Positions 9,023-16,144 are shown, counted from the stretch's first letter. The stretch is 18,684 nt of DNA from Cytophagales bacterium (GCA_025360395.1 JANYCH010000334.1:1-18684); one strand, 5' to 3'. Notes: generated from the sequence alone by a model not told the origin. A program made the numbers and translations.

Positions 9023-9634
9023 TTAAGCAGCAATCCGCTGAAGAATGACTTTACATGGAACCGCTGAAGTAACCAGTACGCGGTGATCAGTGTGCATGGG
9101 AACATCGAAGAAATCGCCCGGTAGAAATTCCCTGACCTGGTCGCCATAGGATATTTCACAGCTTCCTTCTAAAATGAGAAGTCTTTCCATCTCATTGTGG
9201 TGGACTTCATAGGGGGCTTCATTTTCAATCCAGACTATGGCACAAGACATAACTGGTGTATAAGACAATATTTTGATGTGGTAATCTTTGAAGTTATCAG
9301 GGATCTGCATGTCATCCCGGTCAATCCATTCCTGGAAATCAGATATTTTGGACTGAGCATTTAAGACAGGAGGATTGGATGGTGCTTCGCCGGATTGCAA
9401 TCTTTCCATGTAATCAATGCTGGCAAACAGAAATGGTTTAACTGTTGCTCCCGGAGTTTTAGCATTTGTATCAGCAAGACCGCCCAGTGTAGTTCTTATT
9501 TGGTTTATTTCATCCTGGATTTCCGGATTAGTTAATGCCAATTGTTCGACATTCAATGTTTCTTCCGGTGTTGTAGCACCTAAAACGTATAAGTCAAGAA
9601 TACCAGATTCAATAATTTCCTGAATATTGTCCAT
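9023..9634 (-). CDS. Cupin protein with anti-sigma-like N-terminus (ChrR-like)
   Basis: The protein has 203 residues. The first 55 or so (ESGILDLYVLGATTPEE, then LTNPEIQDEINQIR) resemble the helical sigma-binding region of RskA-type anti-sigma factors. The C-terminal part, about 118-203, is a single cupin barrel. Its motif 1 has His145, His146 and Glu150 followed by Gly157, and its motif 2 is PGDFFDVP with His181 and His184 as further metal-ligand candidates. This layout is like ChrR, where a metal cupin senses reactive oxygen and holds an ECF sigma factor. No sigma factor gene is adjacent, so it may act on a distant partner or only as a cupin. There is no signal peptide or membrane segment. 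It is upstream of and probably co-transcribed with the FAD dehydrogenase. Confidence 0.82.
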   Translation of the reverse strand: MDNIQEIIESGILDLYVLGATTPEETLNVEQLALTNPEIQDEINQIRTTLGGLADTNAKTPGATVKPFLFASIDYMERLQSGEAPSNPPVLNAQSKISDFQEWIDRDDMQIPDNFKDYHIKILSYTPVMSCAIVWIENEAPYEVHHNEMERLLILEGSCEISYGDQVREFLPGDFFDVPMHTDHRVLVTSAVPCKVILQRIAA

Positions 9635-9764
9635 TTAAATATTAATTGATTGGCTGCCAGGGGAGTATAACAGACTAACAATAACGCAAGATAAATAATT
9701 CCAGGAGAAGTTTATAGTTATAGCGTGAAAAGGCATAATTGAAGCATTATCCGAAACTCTATTT

Positions 9765-9931
9765 AACATAATATAAATTATAAAACAAATTTAAAACTCA
9801 ATTCCAGCGCGCTTCGCTTGTTTCTATAATTTTACATTTTGTCTCCGCTAACGCTTCGTGCTTTGCATAAATAGAATCCGACACACAAATACAGACAGCG
9901 GATGATTTGTTTTATAATTAGACGTTATGTG
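9765..9931. repeat. Palindromic element, full copy (attC-like or MITE-like)
   Basis: The element ends in near-matching arms. ACATAA at 9766-9771 pairs with TTATGT at 9925-9930. Then AATTATAAAACAAAT at 9776-9790 pairs perfectly, over 15 bases, with ATTTGTTTTATAATT at 9905-9919. Inside are CCGCT near 9846 and AGCGG near 9896, which could extend the fold. Two pairing blocks separated by a short unequal spacer (4 and 5 bases) and a long apical region is the shape of an integron attC site. The sequence TTAGAC followed by GTTATG at 9918-9929 is reminiscent of an attC core. It does not fit the strict GTTRRRY core, and 167 bp is long for attC. A MITE-like or REP-like repeat is the main alternative. 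It lies on the 3' side of the toxin-antitoxin pair. Confidence 0.7.
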
Positions 9932-9958
9932 TAAATAGCCGCTCGTCCATCAAATTTG

Positions 9959-9984
9959 CTTTTAAATGTTTCGCATTTTAAAAG
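9959..9984. repeat. Short AT-rich hairpin
   Basis: CTTTTAAATG at 9959-9968 pairs with CATTTTAAAAG at 9974-9984 around a TTTCG loop, with one bulged A. It lies between the 3' end of the toxin gene and the palindromic element. It lacks a following T-run on either strand, so it is not a convincing Rho-independent terminator, although it could slow transcription leaving the toxin gene. Confidence 0.45.
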
Positions 9985-10026
9985 TTATGCAAAAATTTAA
10001 AAACAAAGCCAACACACTCCAGACTA

Positions 10027-10048
10027 TTTTAAAAAATTAATTCTTTTT
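10027..10048 (+). repeat. AT-rich inverted repeat, left arm
   Basis: This 22-base stretch is the inverted match of 10707-10727, differing by a single A. The two arms bracket the toxin-antitoxin pair. The sequence is of low complexity, so the match is suggestive only. Confidence 0.45.
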
Positions 10049-10081
10049 GCCTGCGCTCTTTAGAAAAAATAACTACCAATA

Positions 10082-10165
10082 TCCAGTTTTAATACTCATA
10101 AAATGCAAAGAGTGTGCATTATATCCGCTTGTACAATCATGATTCCAGTTTTATCTACTCATAAA
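10082..10165. repeat. Imperfect direct repeat at the toxin 3' end
   Basis: TCCAGTTTTA plus TACTCATAAA occurs at 10082-10102 with one base between the blocks, and again at 10144-10165 with two bases between. The second copy contains the stop codon and last codons of the toxin gene. The first copy, 62 bases beyond, therefore looks like a duplicated fragment of the toxin's 3' end. Confidence 0.55.
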
Positions 10166-10409
10166 TATCCTTGCGATGTCCCAAATCTATAACATCTACA
10201 ACGAGTTCATCATCAAAAATATCATAGATAATCCTGTAATCTCCCACACGTATCCGGTAACTATCTCTGCCTTTTAATTTTTTGTATCCCTGTGGTCGTG
10301 GATTATCGGCCAGGCTGTAAAGATTTTGTTTGATATTGGAATAATAAGGCTCGTTTATATTTGAAAGGGCTTTAATAACTCTTTTCTTTAATGTTATTTT
10401 GTAAGCCAT
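10155..10409 (-). CDS. RelE/ParE-superfamily toxin
   Basis: The 84-residue protein has the size and pattern of RelE-type toxins, mRNA interferases that act on the ribosome. It shows NPRPQGYKKLKG at about 36-47, YRIRVGDYRIIYDI at 51-64 and the C-terminal VDLGHRKDIY-like end (VIDLGHRKDIYE). The basic residues Lys46, Arg52, Arg54, Arg59 and Arg79 are placed as in active family members. Its ATG overlaps the antitoxin stop by one base (TAATG), a standard toxin-antitoxin coupling. Sequence alone does not exclude the ParE (gyrase-poisoning) branch. There is no sign of truncation. Confidence 0.9.
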   Translation of the reverse strand: MAYKITLKKRVIKALSNINEPYYSNIKQNLYSLADNPRPQGYKKLKGRDSYRIRVGDYRIIYDIFDDELVVDVIDLGHRKDIYE

Positions 10410-10618
10410 TATTTGTTCTTCCTTTTGGCTTCAATCATTTTAAACGCTTCGTCTATAGGAACAGACGGTTCGTTAGAGGCTTTGGCTTCGTCATACAAAC
10501 GAATATCTTCTAGTTCTTCAAGCTCTTCAATTATTGCTTTGAATTCTTTTATAGGAAGAACCACTGATAATTTCTTACCGTTATTATCTGTAATGTATTG
10601 CGGATGAACTGCTAGCAT
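10409..10618 (-). CDS. Antitoxin of the RelBE/ParDE-type pair
   Basis: This 69-residue protein immediately precedes the toxin and overlaps it by one base. The N-terminal part (residues 1-30, with HPQYITDNNGKKLSVVLPI) looks like a small DNA-binding region related to the Phd/YefM or StbD type. The rest is an acidic helical tail (IEELEELEDIRLYDEAKAS) of the kind that wraps the toxin, ending in a short basic EAKRKNK. Two palindromes lie directly upstream, consistent with autoregulation by the antitoxin and toxin-antitoxin complex. The exact antitoxin family is not certain. Confidence 0.85.
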   Translation of the reverse strand: MLAVHPQYITDNNGKKLSVVLPIKEFKAIIEELEELEDIRLYDEAKASNEPSVPIDEAFKMIEAKRKNK

Positions 10619-10624
10619 AAGCGT

Positions 10625-10642
10625 TTTACGTAATTACGTAAA
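10625..10642. promoter_or_regulatory. Putative operator 1 of the toxin-antitoxin operon
   Basis: TTTACGTAATTACGTAAA is a perfect 18-base palindrome starting 7 bases upstream of the antitoxin ATG. Position and symmetry suit binding of a dimeric antitoxin. Binding itself is inferred. Confidence 0.65.
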
Positions 10643-10663
10643 GTTAACTATTTTGTAGTTAAC
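10643..10663. promoter_or_regulatory. Putative operator 2 of the toxin-antitoxin operon
   Basis: GTTAACTA and TAGTTAAC form perfect 8-base arms around a TTTTG loop. The site abuts operator 1 with no gap. The half sites differ from those of operator 1 (GTTAAC against ACGTAA), so the two may bind with different affinity or serve different proteins. Confidence 0.6.
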
Positions 10664-10706
10664 GAGTAAGGCGCAAATTCAATAACTTTTAAATCCGTCC
10701 CCTTCT

Positions 10707-10727
10707 AAAAAGAATTAATTTTTAAAA
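10707..10727 (-). repeat. AT-rich inverted repeat, right arm
   Basis: This is the inverted partner of 10027-10048, with 21 of 22 positions matching and one A missing. It lies just inside the half-copy repeat that starts at 10740. Confidence 0.45.
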
Positions 10728-10739
10728 CCAAAGCTAAGT

Positions 10740-10794
10740 AACATAACGCGAGAACATTATAAAACAAAATTTAGAATTCAATTCCTGTTCGCTT
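10740..10794. repeat. Palindromic element, half copy
   Basis: This stretch matches the left half of the 167-bp element. It shares AACATAA, then ATTATAAAACAAA, then a TTTAGAATTCAATTCC-like block (TTTAAAACTCAATTCC in the full copy) and a CGCTT tail, with a few small indels. No matching right arm follows before the next gene, so the copy is truncated or degenerate. It lies 34 bases past the 3' end of the small membrane protein gene, the same relative placement as the full copy after the toxin-antitoxin pair. Confidence 0.7.
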
Positions 10795-10827
10795 AGAAGC
10801 AGTTAAAGGATAGTTAGAAATTAGATT

Positions 10828-11079
10828 CTATAAAATTAATTCATTTGCTAACTTCTGAAATGTTAATGCTGCTGGAATAGCCAATACTGAGGTTCCTACT
10901 AAAACAAATCCATCTTCACCAAAAGTCCCGCAAAAAGTAAGGATTAGCGGCCACAAAGGCACAAAAATTGATGCTACTAAGTATGTCAGCTTTCTTTTAG
11001 AATTTGACTTTTTTACCATAATAGCAAATAAGAAAGGCATGCAAAGCCAAGGAGCAACTACTAAAAATGCAAGGACCAT
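10828..11079 (-). CDS. Small hydrophobic membrane protein, 83 residues
   Basis: I do not recognise this family. The protein looks like three membrane segments at about 1-21, 31-52 and 56-77. A basic loop, KKSNSKRK, lies between the first two, which suggests that loop faces the cytoplasm. A short GEDG turn separates the last two. There is no signal peptide cleavage site. It reads leftward, in the same direction as the toxin-antitoxin pair, and has a copy of the palindromic repeat behind its 3' end. It could be a cassette-borne accessory gene. Coding status rests on the regular hydrophobic pattern and the plausible ATG. Confidence 0.6.
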   Translation of the reverse strand: MVLAFLVVAPWLCMPFLFAIMVKKSNSKRKLTYLVASIFVPLWPLILTFCGTFGEDGFVLVGTSVLAIPAALTFQKLANELIL

Positions 11080-11168
11080 TTATTTTCTTATTTAACGTAT
11101 TATCCATGTTATTTGTGGAATTAGTTCTGCAAACTACTTTTTATTGGTTATTCATACAACCATAAAGT

Positions 11169-11182
11169 AAAAGTTAACTTTT
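11169..11182. promoter_or_regulatory. Perfect 14-base palindrome between divergent genes
   Basis: AAAAGTTAACTTTT is a perfect palindrome in the 194-bp gap between the small membrane protein and the DUF3124 gene. Its centre GTTAAC matches the half site of the toxin-antitoxin operator 2. It may be a regulator binding site, although AT-rich DNA gives such palindromes by chance. Confidence 0.35.
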
Positions 11183-11273
11183 TTGTACCTATTCCTTAAT
11201 TATTCCACCAAACATTTAAAGGTTAAACGATAGTCATTATTTTTACACAACCTTTGATTAATTTTCGGTTACA

Positions 11274-11780
11274 ATGAAATATCTGATTCTTTGCGTTATT
11301 CCGTTTCTATTAGCGTCCTGCAGGCCATCGTCTGTTGAAAACGCAGATGCCCATTTGCCAAGCGAAAATTACACTTACATTAAGGAAGTTCCACAGCTTC
11401 CTGTAGAAAAGAAATCGTATGTACCAATCTATTCAGACATATATATACTAACTGGGAAACGGAAATATCCTTTGACTGCAACGCTAAGTGTTCGAAATAC
11501 AAGTTCTAAAGACACGCTTTACATCAGGACTGTAGACTATTATTCCTCCAAAGGAAAACTTCTAAAGCAATACATCAGTGATGTTTTGCTTCTTACACCT
11601 TATGAATCTGTTGAATTTATAGTGGCTTATAATGAAAGTCAAGGCGGCCCGGGTGCCAATTTTATAATAAACTGGGCTTCTAAAAGTACAACTCTATTAC
11701 CTGTTATTCAGGCTGTAATGATTGGAAATTCTGATGGAACAGGTATTTCTTTTCTTACTGAAGGTGTAGATGTGCACTAA
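11274..11780 (+). CDS. DUF3124 lipoprotein
   Basis: The 168-residue protein begins with a lipoprotein signal peptide with lipobox LASC and lipidated Cys16. The mature part matches the DUF3124 pattern. It has YVPIYSDIY near 49-57, LTATLSVRNTS, then VDYYSSKGKLLKQY, and finally GGPGANFIINW and a closing VIQAVMIGNSDGTGISF. The family has no established function; the fold looks like an all-beta domain displayed at the membrane. Residues 17-45 are a low-complexity linker. It starts a rightward group with the acyltransferase 39 bases downstream, so they may be co-transcribed. Confidence 0.85.
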   Translation: MKYLILCVIPFLLASCRPSSVENADAHLPSENYTYIKEVPQLPVEKKSYVPIYSDIYILTGKRKYPLTATLSVRNTSSKDTLYIRTVDYYSSKGKLLKQYISDVLLLTPYESVEFIVAYNESQGGPGANFIINWASKSTTLLPVIQAVMIGNSDGTGISFLTEGVDVH

Positions 11781-11819
11781 CCCGGATTATTCCATTTCAT
11801 TCATTAAAAACAGTTTTAA

Positions 11820-12692
11820 ATGCAGGCCTTTCTTTTTTACCTTACTTATCCATTAATATATCTCATTGCTTCCTTGCCATTCAGGGCAATGTATGCCTTC
11901 TCAGACCTTTTATATCACATACTGAAACTTAGTGGTTACCGTCAAAAAGTTGTCCTGCAAAACCTTCGTAATTCTTTCCCTGAAAAATCTGAAGCAGAAA
12001 TAAAACAAATTGCTGAAAGCTTTTTCCGGTATTTGTGTGACCTGATCCTGGAGACACTTAAAACTTTAAAAACCACAGAAAAGGAAGCCAGAGAAAGATG
12101 TTATTTTCATAACCCTGCCTGGCTGGATGAATTACACCATGAAAAGAAAAGCATTATCATCGTCATGGGGCATTACGGAAACTGGGAATGGGCCGGCCCT
12201 GGCTTTACTTTGAATTCACTTTATCAGCTAGTCGTGATCTACAGGCCTTTGTCAAATAAGTATTTTGAGAACATGATGGTGAAAATGCGTACGAAGTTTG
12301 GTACAAAAATAACGCCCGTAGCCCAAACTTTGCGAGACATGGTGGCCAACAGAAAACAAGTAACAGCAACAGCTTTTGTGGCAGATCAAACTGCATTTCC
12401 TGAAACCGCCTATTGGACCACTTTTTTAAACCAGGACACTGCTGTGTTTACCGGGACCGAGAAACTAGCGGTCAAATTTAATTACCCGGTTATTTTCATG
12501 AACGTAATCCGCAAGAAAAGAGGATATTATGAAGTATTCCCAGAACTTCTTTTTTCAGACCCCAGCCAGACCAGAGAGGGTGAAATTTCTGAAACCTTCA
12601 CAAGAAGACTGGAAACTGAGATTATCAAAAACCCTTCTATTTGGCTGTGGTCACATCGCCGATGGAAACATAAAAGGGTTGTATCAGGATAA
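11820..12692 (+). CDS. LpxL/HtrB-family lipid A acyltransferase
   Basis: The 290-residue protein matches the lysophospholipid/lipid A late acyltransferases, which add secondary acyl chains to Kdo2-lipid A or related lipids at the inner membrane. One N-terminal membrane anchor is at about 5-25. The catalytic HX4E motif is GHYGNWEWA, with His118 and Glu123. Further family stretches are VVIYRPLSNKYFENMM, ATAFVADQTAFP and the C-terminal PSIWLWSHRRWKHK. Length is normal and no key residue is missing. The desaturase gene starts 54 bases downstream on the same strand. Acceptor and donor cannot be read from sequence; ornithine or glycine lipid acylation is an alternative in this phylum. Confidence 0.92.
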   Translation: MQAFLFYLTYPLIYLIASLPFRAMYAFSDLLYHILKLSGYRQKVVLQNLRNSFPEKSEAEIKQIAESFFRYLCDLILETLKTLKTTEKEARERCYFHNPAWLDELHHEKKSIIIVMGHYGNWEWAGPGFTLNSLYQLVVIYRPLSNKYFENMMVKMRTKFGTKITPVAQTLRDMVANRKQVTATAFVADQTAFPETAYWTTFLNQDTAVFTGTEKLAVKFNYPVIFMNVIRKKRGYYEVFPELLFSDPSQTREGEISETFTRRLETEIIKNPSIWLWSHRRWKHKRVVSG

Positions 12693-12745
12693 TAAATTTA
12701 GTAAACTAAATAAATAGAAGTTATTTCATCAATTGAACCTTCTCA

Positions 12746-13780
12746 ATGGTTAACGGGTTTTTGATTAACTTTGATGAGCAATACTCCACAGCTAAGAATT
12801 TCATGCGAACAGGGAAAGAATTAATTTTGGCTAGCAAGGAATTTACTGTCGAAGACAGGTTCAAAAGCTGGAAAGAAACAATCATTACGCTCATCCTTAC
12901 TGGTATTTTTTTCGGGCTGACCATTTCGACCAATCTGCCACTCATCATAAAAGTCATTTGCAGCATTATTTGTGGATTTTGCTATGTAAGGATGTTCGTC
13001 ATCTATCATGATTACCAACACCATGCTATTTTACAAAAATCCTGGATTGCTCAGATTATCATGCAGGCTATAGGAATCTACCTTCTGGCCCCTCAAAATA
13101 TCTGGAAACGCTCCCACGATCACCACCATGCACACAATTCCAAGCTGACCATTTCCGGGATAGGCTCCTATCCTACTATCAGCAAAAACCGGTACTTAAG
13201 TCTGACTAAAGATGAACAACGCCTCTATTTGATTAACAGGCATCCTTTAACTGTTCTTTTGGGGTATTTTACTTTGTTTATTTATTGGCTGAATATTAAG
13301 TCTTTTGTGCAAAGTCCTGGCCGGCATGGGGATTCTCTAGTTTCATTGATTTTACACTTCCTCACAGGCGGTCTAATCTGGTATTTTCTTGGGATATCCA
13401 CTTTTATGCTCGCCTGGTTTGTACCTTTTCTTATTGCTTTTGGCACCGGGTCATATTTGTTTTATTGTCAGCATAATTTTCCTTCGGCGATTTTTAGGGA
13501 AAACCAGGATTGGAAATATGACCATGCTGCATTGGCATCGACCAGTTTAATGGAAATGCACCCTGTAATGCACTGGTTTACAGCTAATATTGGATACCAT
13601 CATGTACATCATTTAAATTCGAGAATTCCTTTTTACCGCTTAAAAGAAGCGATGAATAAAATGCCTGAGTTGAAAAATGTGGCAACCACAAATTGGAGCC
13701 CATTAGAAATGTTAAGGTGCTTCAGGTTAAAACTATGGGATCCGGAAAAGGGTAAAATGATCACCCTTGAGCAAATTTAG
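12746..13780 (+). CDS. Membrane fatty-acid desaturase
   Basis: The 344-residue protein carries the three histidine boxes that hold the di-iron centre of membrane desaturases. Box 1 is HDYQHH at 88-93, box 2 is HDHHHAH at 124-130 and box 3 is HHVHH at 285-289. An extra QHNF His lies near 243. Membrane segments lie at about 45-62, 65-85, 102-116, 168-184 and 205-238. It would introduce a double bond into membrane-lipid or ACP/CoA-bound acyl chains. I cannot set regioselectivity from sequence. It follows the acyltransferase closely and is convergent with the patatin gene, with only 4 bases between their stops. A shorter start at Met20 is possible but the longer one keeps the usual amphipathic N-terminus. 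Confidence 0.9.
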   Translation: MVNGFLINFDEQYSTAKNFMRTGKELILASKEFTVEDRFKSWKETIITLILTGIFFGLTISTNLPLIIKVICSIICGFCYVRMFVIYHDYQHHAILQKSWIAQIIMQAIGIYLLAPQNIWKRSHDHHHAHNSKLTISGIGSYPTISKNRYLSLTKDEQRLYLINRHPLTVLLGYFTLFIYWLNIKSFVQSPGRHGDSLVSLILHFLTGGLIWYFLGISTFMLAWFVPFLIAFGTGSYLFYCQHNFPSAIFRENQDWKYDHAALASTSLMEMHPVMHWFTANIGYHHVHHLNSRIPFYRLKEAMNKMPELKNVATTNWSPLEMLRCFRLKLWDPEKGKMITLEQI

Positions 13781-13784
13781 AATT

Positions 13785-16079
13785 TTATCTGTTGAAAAAG
13801 TTATATCCAAAGTTCACATAGATCATGTAATCTTTGAACTGGTTACTCCTGATTACAGAAAATTCCAGCGGGCCCGCCGGGGAATTGTAAGCTGCAGTAA
13901 TAGAAATACCGTTTATTCTTTTTTCAATCCGATTGCTTTCAAAGTCAATATTTTTTATTTCAGCAGAAATGGCTGATATACTTCCCCTCAGTATCAAATA
14001 AAAAGGCTTTAGTATCTGTTGTTGAATTCCAGGTTGATAAGAAATAATATTGTTCATAAGAAAAGGAGAAGTCCTGTGAGAAAATTCTTTCATTCCAGCA
14101 ACAGGAACATTTCCAATAAAGTTTTCCCTTAAACCGCCTACTTTATAAAAATGGCTGTAAGTTACAGGAGTATTAAAAGTTAATCCTGTATAGAAACTAT
14201 TGATAAAAGTAGTTTTCTGAAATACTTTCAAATAGTTTAATATGCTAAAATAGACCTGTTGAAATTCAGGACTTGGAACATTTTCTTTTGCCTGAGAAGT
14301 CATAACCTGATCTTCCTTAATTACTTCACTGTTATTGTCTACAAATCTGTATTGATAATGAAAGACTTGGGAAGCGTTTAAATAAGCTTTCCATCCTGCG
14401 GTCGGATAATTAGAAAGGTTAAGAGAGTTAAAAAGAAACCCTGCATTTAATGCATAATTATTGCTTTGAATATAACCAACATTTTCATTGGCGTCAATCA
14501 GGTTTTTAATTGAATAAAAATCTCTTGCAACTGAAGAGAGAAGGATTAAATTGCTCGTAACACGTTGATTGTATTGTATATTAAAACCATATTGGTTCAT
14601 TTTTTGGAGTTTTGAAAACAAGAGTACGCTGCCGTTACCGGGAGAACTTGGAAGATCAAACTGATCAAAAAATGCTCCGGCACATAACTGTCCCATTCTT
14701 TTATTGCCTACATAAATTTTGTAAGCGGACTTAACTCTAATATTATCACCTACATTAAAAGAAGATACCAGTTTGGAGTTTTGAACAAAAATATTTCTCG
14801 CAGTAATATTTATTATAGCTGAACTCTTAAATAACGTATTATAATTTAAATCCATTTGAGCAGTGTATCTGCTAGACTCCTGAACATAAATTAATAGTTT
14901 ATTTACACCTGCATCTTTATCAAAAATCACCTCATAACTTATTTTCCTAAAGTCCCTGGTAGCAACCAGGACGTTAATGTTCAGGTTAAGTTCTTCAATA
15001 TTTATTGTCCCATGATTTTTTAATTTCAATCCTGCTAATACATAACGTTCAGAATATTTTTTTAAACCAATTACTTCAACGGTTGTATAATTAATATCCT
15101 TTTTTACAGGCAAAAATACTTTTCGTGTGTATTCTCCAGGATATAATTTTTCGAGTGAATCCTTCAAGTGTATAAATACCAGCCTAAGGAGTTCTGCTTG
15201 CTGCCGGCCAAGCTTTATCAACGAATCTGCTTTCCCAAAATCTGCAGCAGAATAATTTGCCAATGGAGGTTCTATCAAATAGTCTACTTTTTTCTTTTGC
15301 TTCAAAAAATCAACATTTCCGGCCAGGAATATAGATTGGAATAAGACACTCGGTATGGATCCCAGTTTTTTAGCAGGAAGTGACCCCGCACTTACATTCA
15401 CCCCTATTACAATGTCTGCCCCCATTTCCTTTACTTCAGAAACTGGAAATACTCTCAGCACTCCCCCATCAATTAGATATTTACCATTAAACTCTACAGG
15501 TTTAAAAAGGGATGGAATGGCCATACTTGCACTGATAGCCTCAACAATATTCCCACTATCCAGTATTTCAATTGTCCCTGTTTCGATATTAGCTGCCACA
15601 CATTTATAAGGAATAGGAAAATCAGTAAAAATCTTTCTGTCAGATACAGGTGAGGTAAGCCTGGACAATTCAAGGCCTAACAAATGTCCGTCTAAAAGTC
15701 CATTAGGTGTGCTTAGCCTTTTATTTTCATAGCTTAATTCCAGATTGAATTGACCGAATTCAGCTTTTTCTTCAGGAGGCAAGTATTTGATAGACAACTG
15801 GTTGGTTAACAAAACATCCCATTTTTCTGCAATGGCAATTTTATGTATGCTGTCACCTGTGTATCCTGTTGCATATAAGGCCCCTATAATACTACCCATA
15901 CTTGCCCCTGTAATGTAGTCTACCGTAAGGCCTACCTCATCTAATACTTCGAGAACTCCTATGTGTGCAAGGCCCTTGGCACCCCCACCACTTAATACAA
16001 GTCCTATTTTAGGCCGGTTTTGGGCATATAGAGTAGTTTGGACTAAATAAATAAAAATAATAAGGTAAAATGATTTCAT
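13785..16079 (-). CDS. Patatin-like phospholipase with outer-membrane barrel domain
   Basis: The 764-residue protein has a signal peptide ending LYA at 19, followed by Gln20. The patatin domain covers about 22-215. It has the oxyanion loop SGGGAKG at 30-36, the nucleophile elbow GASMG with Ser60, and the dyad Asp204 in DGG. A POTRA-like segment follows at about 334-390. The rest to the C-terminus resembles the Omp85/bacterial surface antigen barrel, with many alternating short strands and long loops. This is the layout of type Vd autotransporter-like patatins (PlpD). Bacteroidota versions are common and may hydrolyse phospholipids at the surface or within the outer membrane. The catalytic residues are intact. 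It is next to the acyltransferase and desaturase genes but on the other strand. Confidence 0.9.
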   Translation of the reverse strand: MKSFYLIIFIYLVQTTLYAQNRPKIGLVLSGGGAKGLAHIGVLEVLDEVGLTVDYITGASMGSIIGALYATGYTGDSIHKIAIAEKWDVLLTNQLSIKYLPPEEKAEFGQFNLELSYENKRLSTPNGLLDGHLLGLELSRLTSPVSDRKIFTDFPIPYKCVAANIETGTIEILDSGNIVEAISASMAIPSLFKPVEFNGKYLIDGGVLRVFPVSEVKEMGADIVIGVNVSAGSLPAKKLGSIPSVLFQSIFLAGNVDFLKQKKKVDYLIEPPLANYSAADFGKADSLIKLGRQQAELLRLVFIHLKDSLEKLYPGEYTRKVFLPVKKDINYTTVEVIGLKKYSERYVLAGLKLKNHGTINIEELNLNINVLVATRDFRKISYEVIFDKDAGVNKLLIYVQESSRYTAQMDLNYNTLFKSSAIINITARNIFVQNSKLVSSFNVGDNIRVKSAYKIYVGNKRMGQLCAGAFFDQFDLPSSPGNGSVLLFSKLQKMNQYGFNIQYNQRVTSNLILLSSVARDFYSIKNLIDANENVGYIQSNNYALNAGFLFNSLNLSNYPTAGWKAYLNASQVFHYQYRFVDNNSEVIKEDQVMTSQAKENVPSPEFQQVYFSILNYLKVFQKTTFINSFYTGLTFNTPVTYSHFYKVGGLRENFIGNVPVAGMKEFSHRTSPFLMNNIISYQPGIQQQILKPFYLILRGSISAISAEIKNIDFESNRIEKRINGISITAAYNSPAGPLEFSVIRSNQFKDYMIYVNFGYNFFNR

Positions 16080-16144
16080 TAAAAGTCCTAAAATATAGAA
16101 TGCATTGCGCTTGCAATTAGATTAAAAAAACGATAAAACATCCC

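Noticed and set aside
9731..9743. 13-base match to 16210-16222 (AGGCATAATTGAA)
   Set aside because: The match does not extend on either side and both sites lie in AT-rich spacers.
10625..10642. 18-base palindrome as a recombination or insertion site
   Set aside because: Its place directly before the antitoxin start fits an operator much better, and no recombinase is nearby.
12696..12711. Hairpin ATTTAG/CTAAAT after the acyltransferase gene
   Set aside because: The stem is six AT-rich pairs with no T-run, too weak for a terminator and within a likely operon.
16104..16117. Small palindrome ATTGC-GCTT-GCAAT upstream of the patatin gene
   Set aside because: Arms of five bases with nothing else around them are expected by chance.
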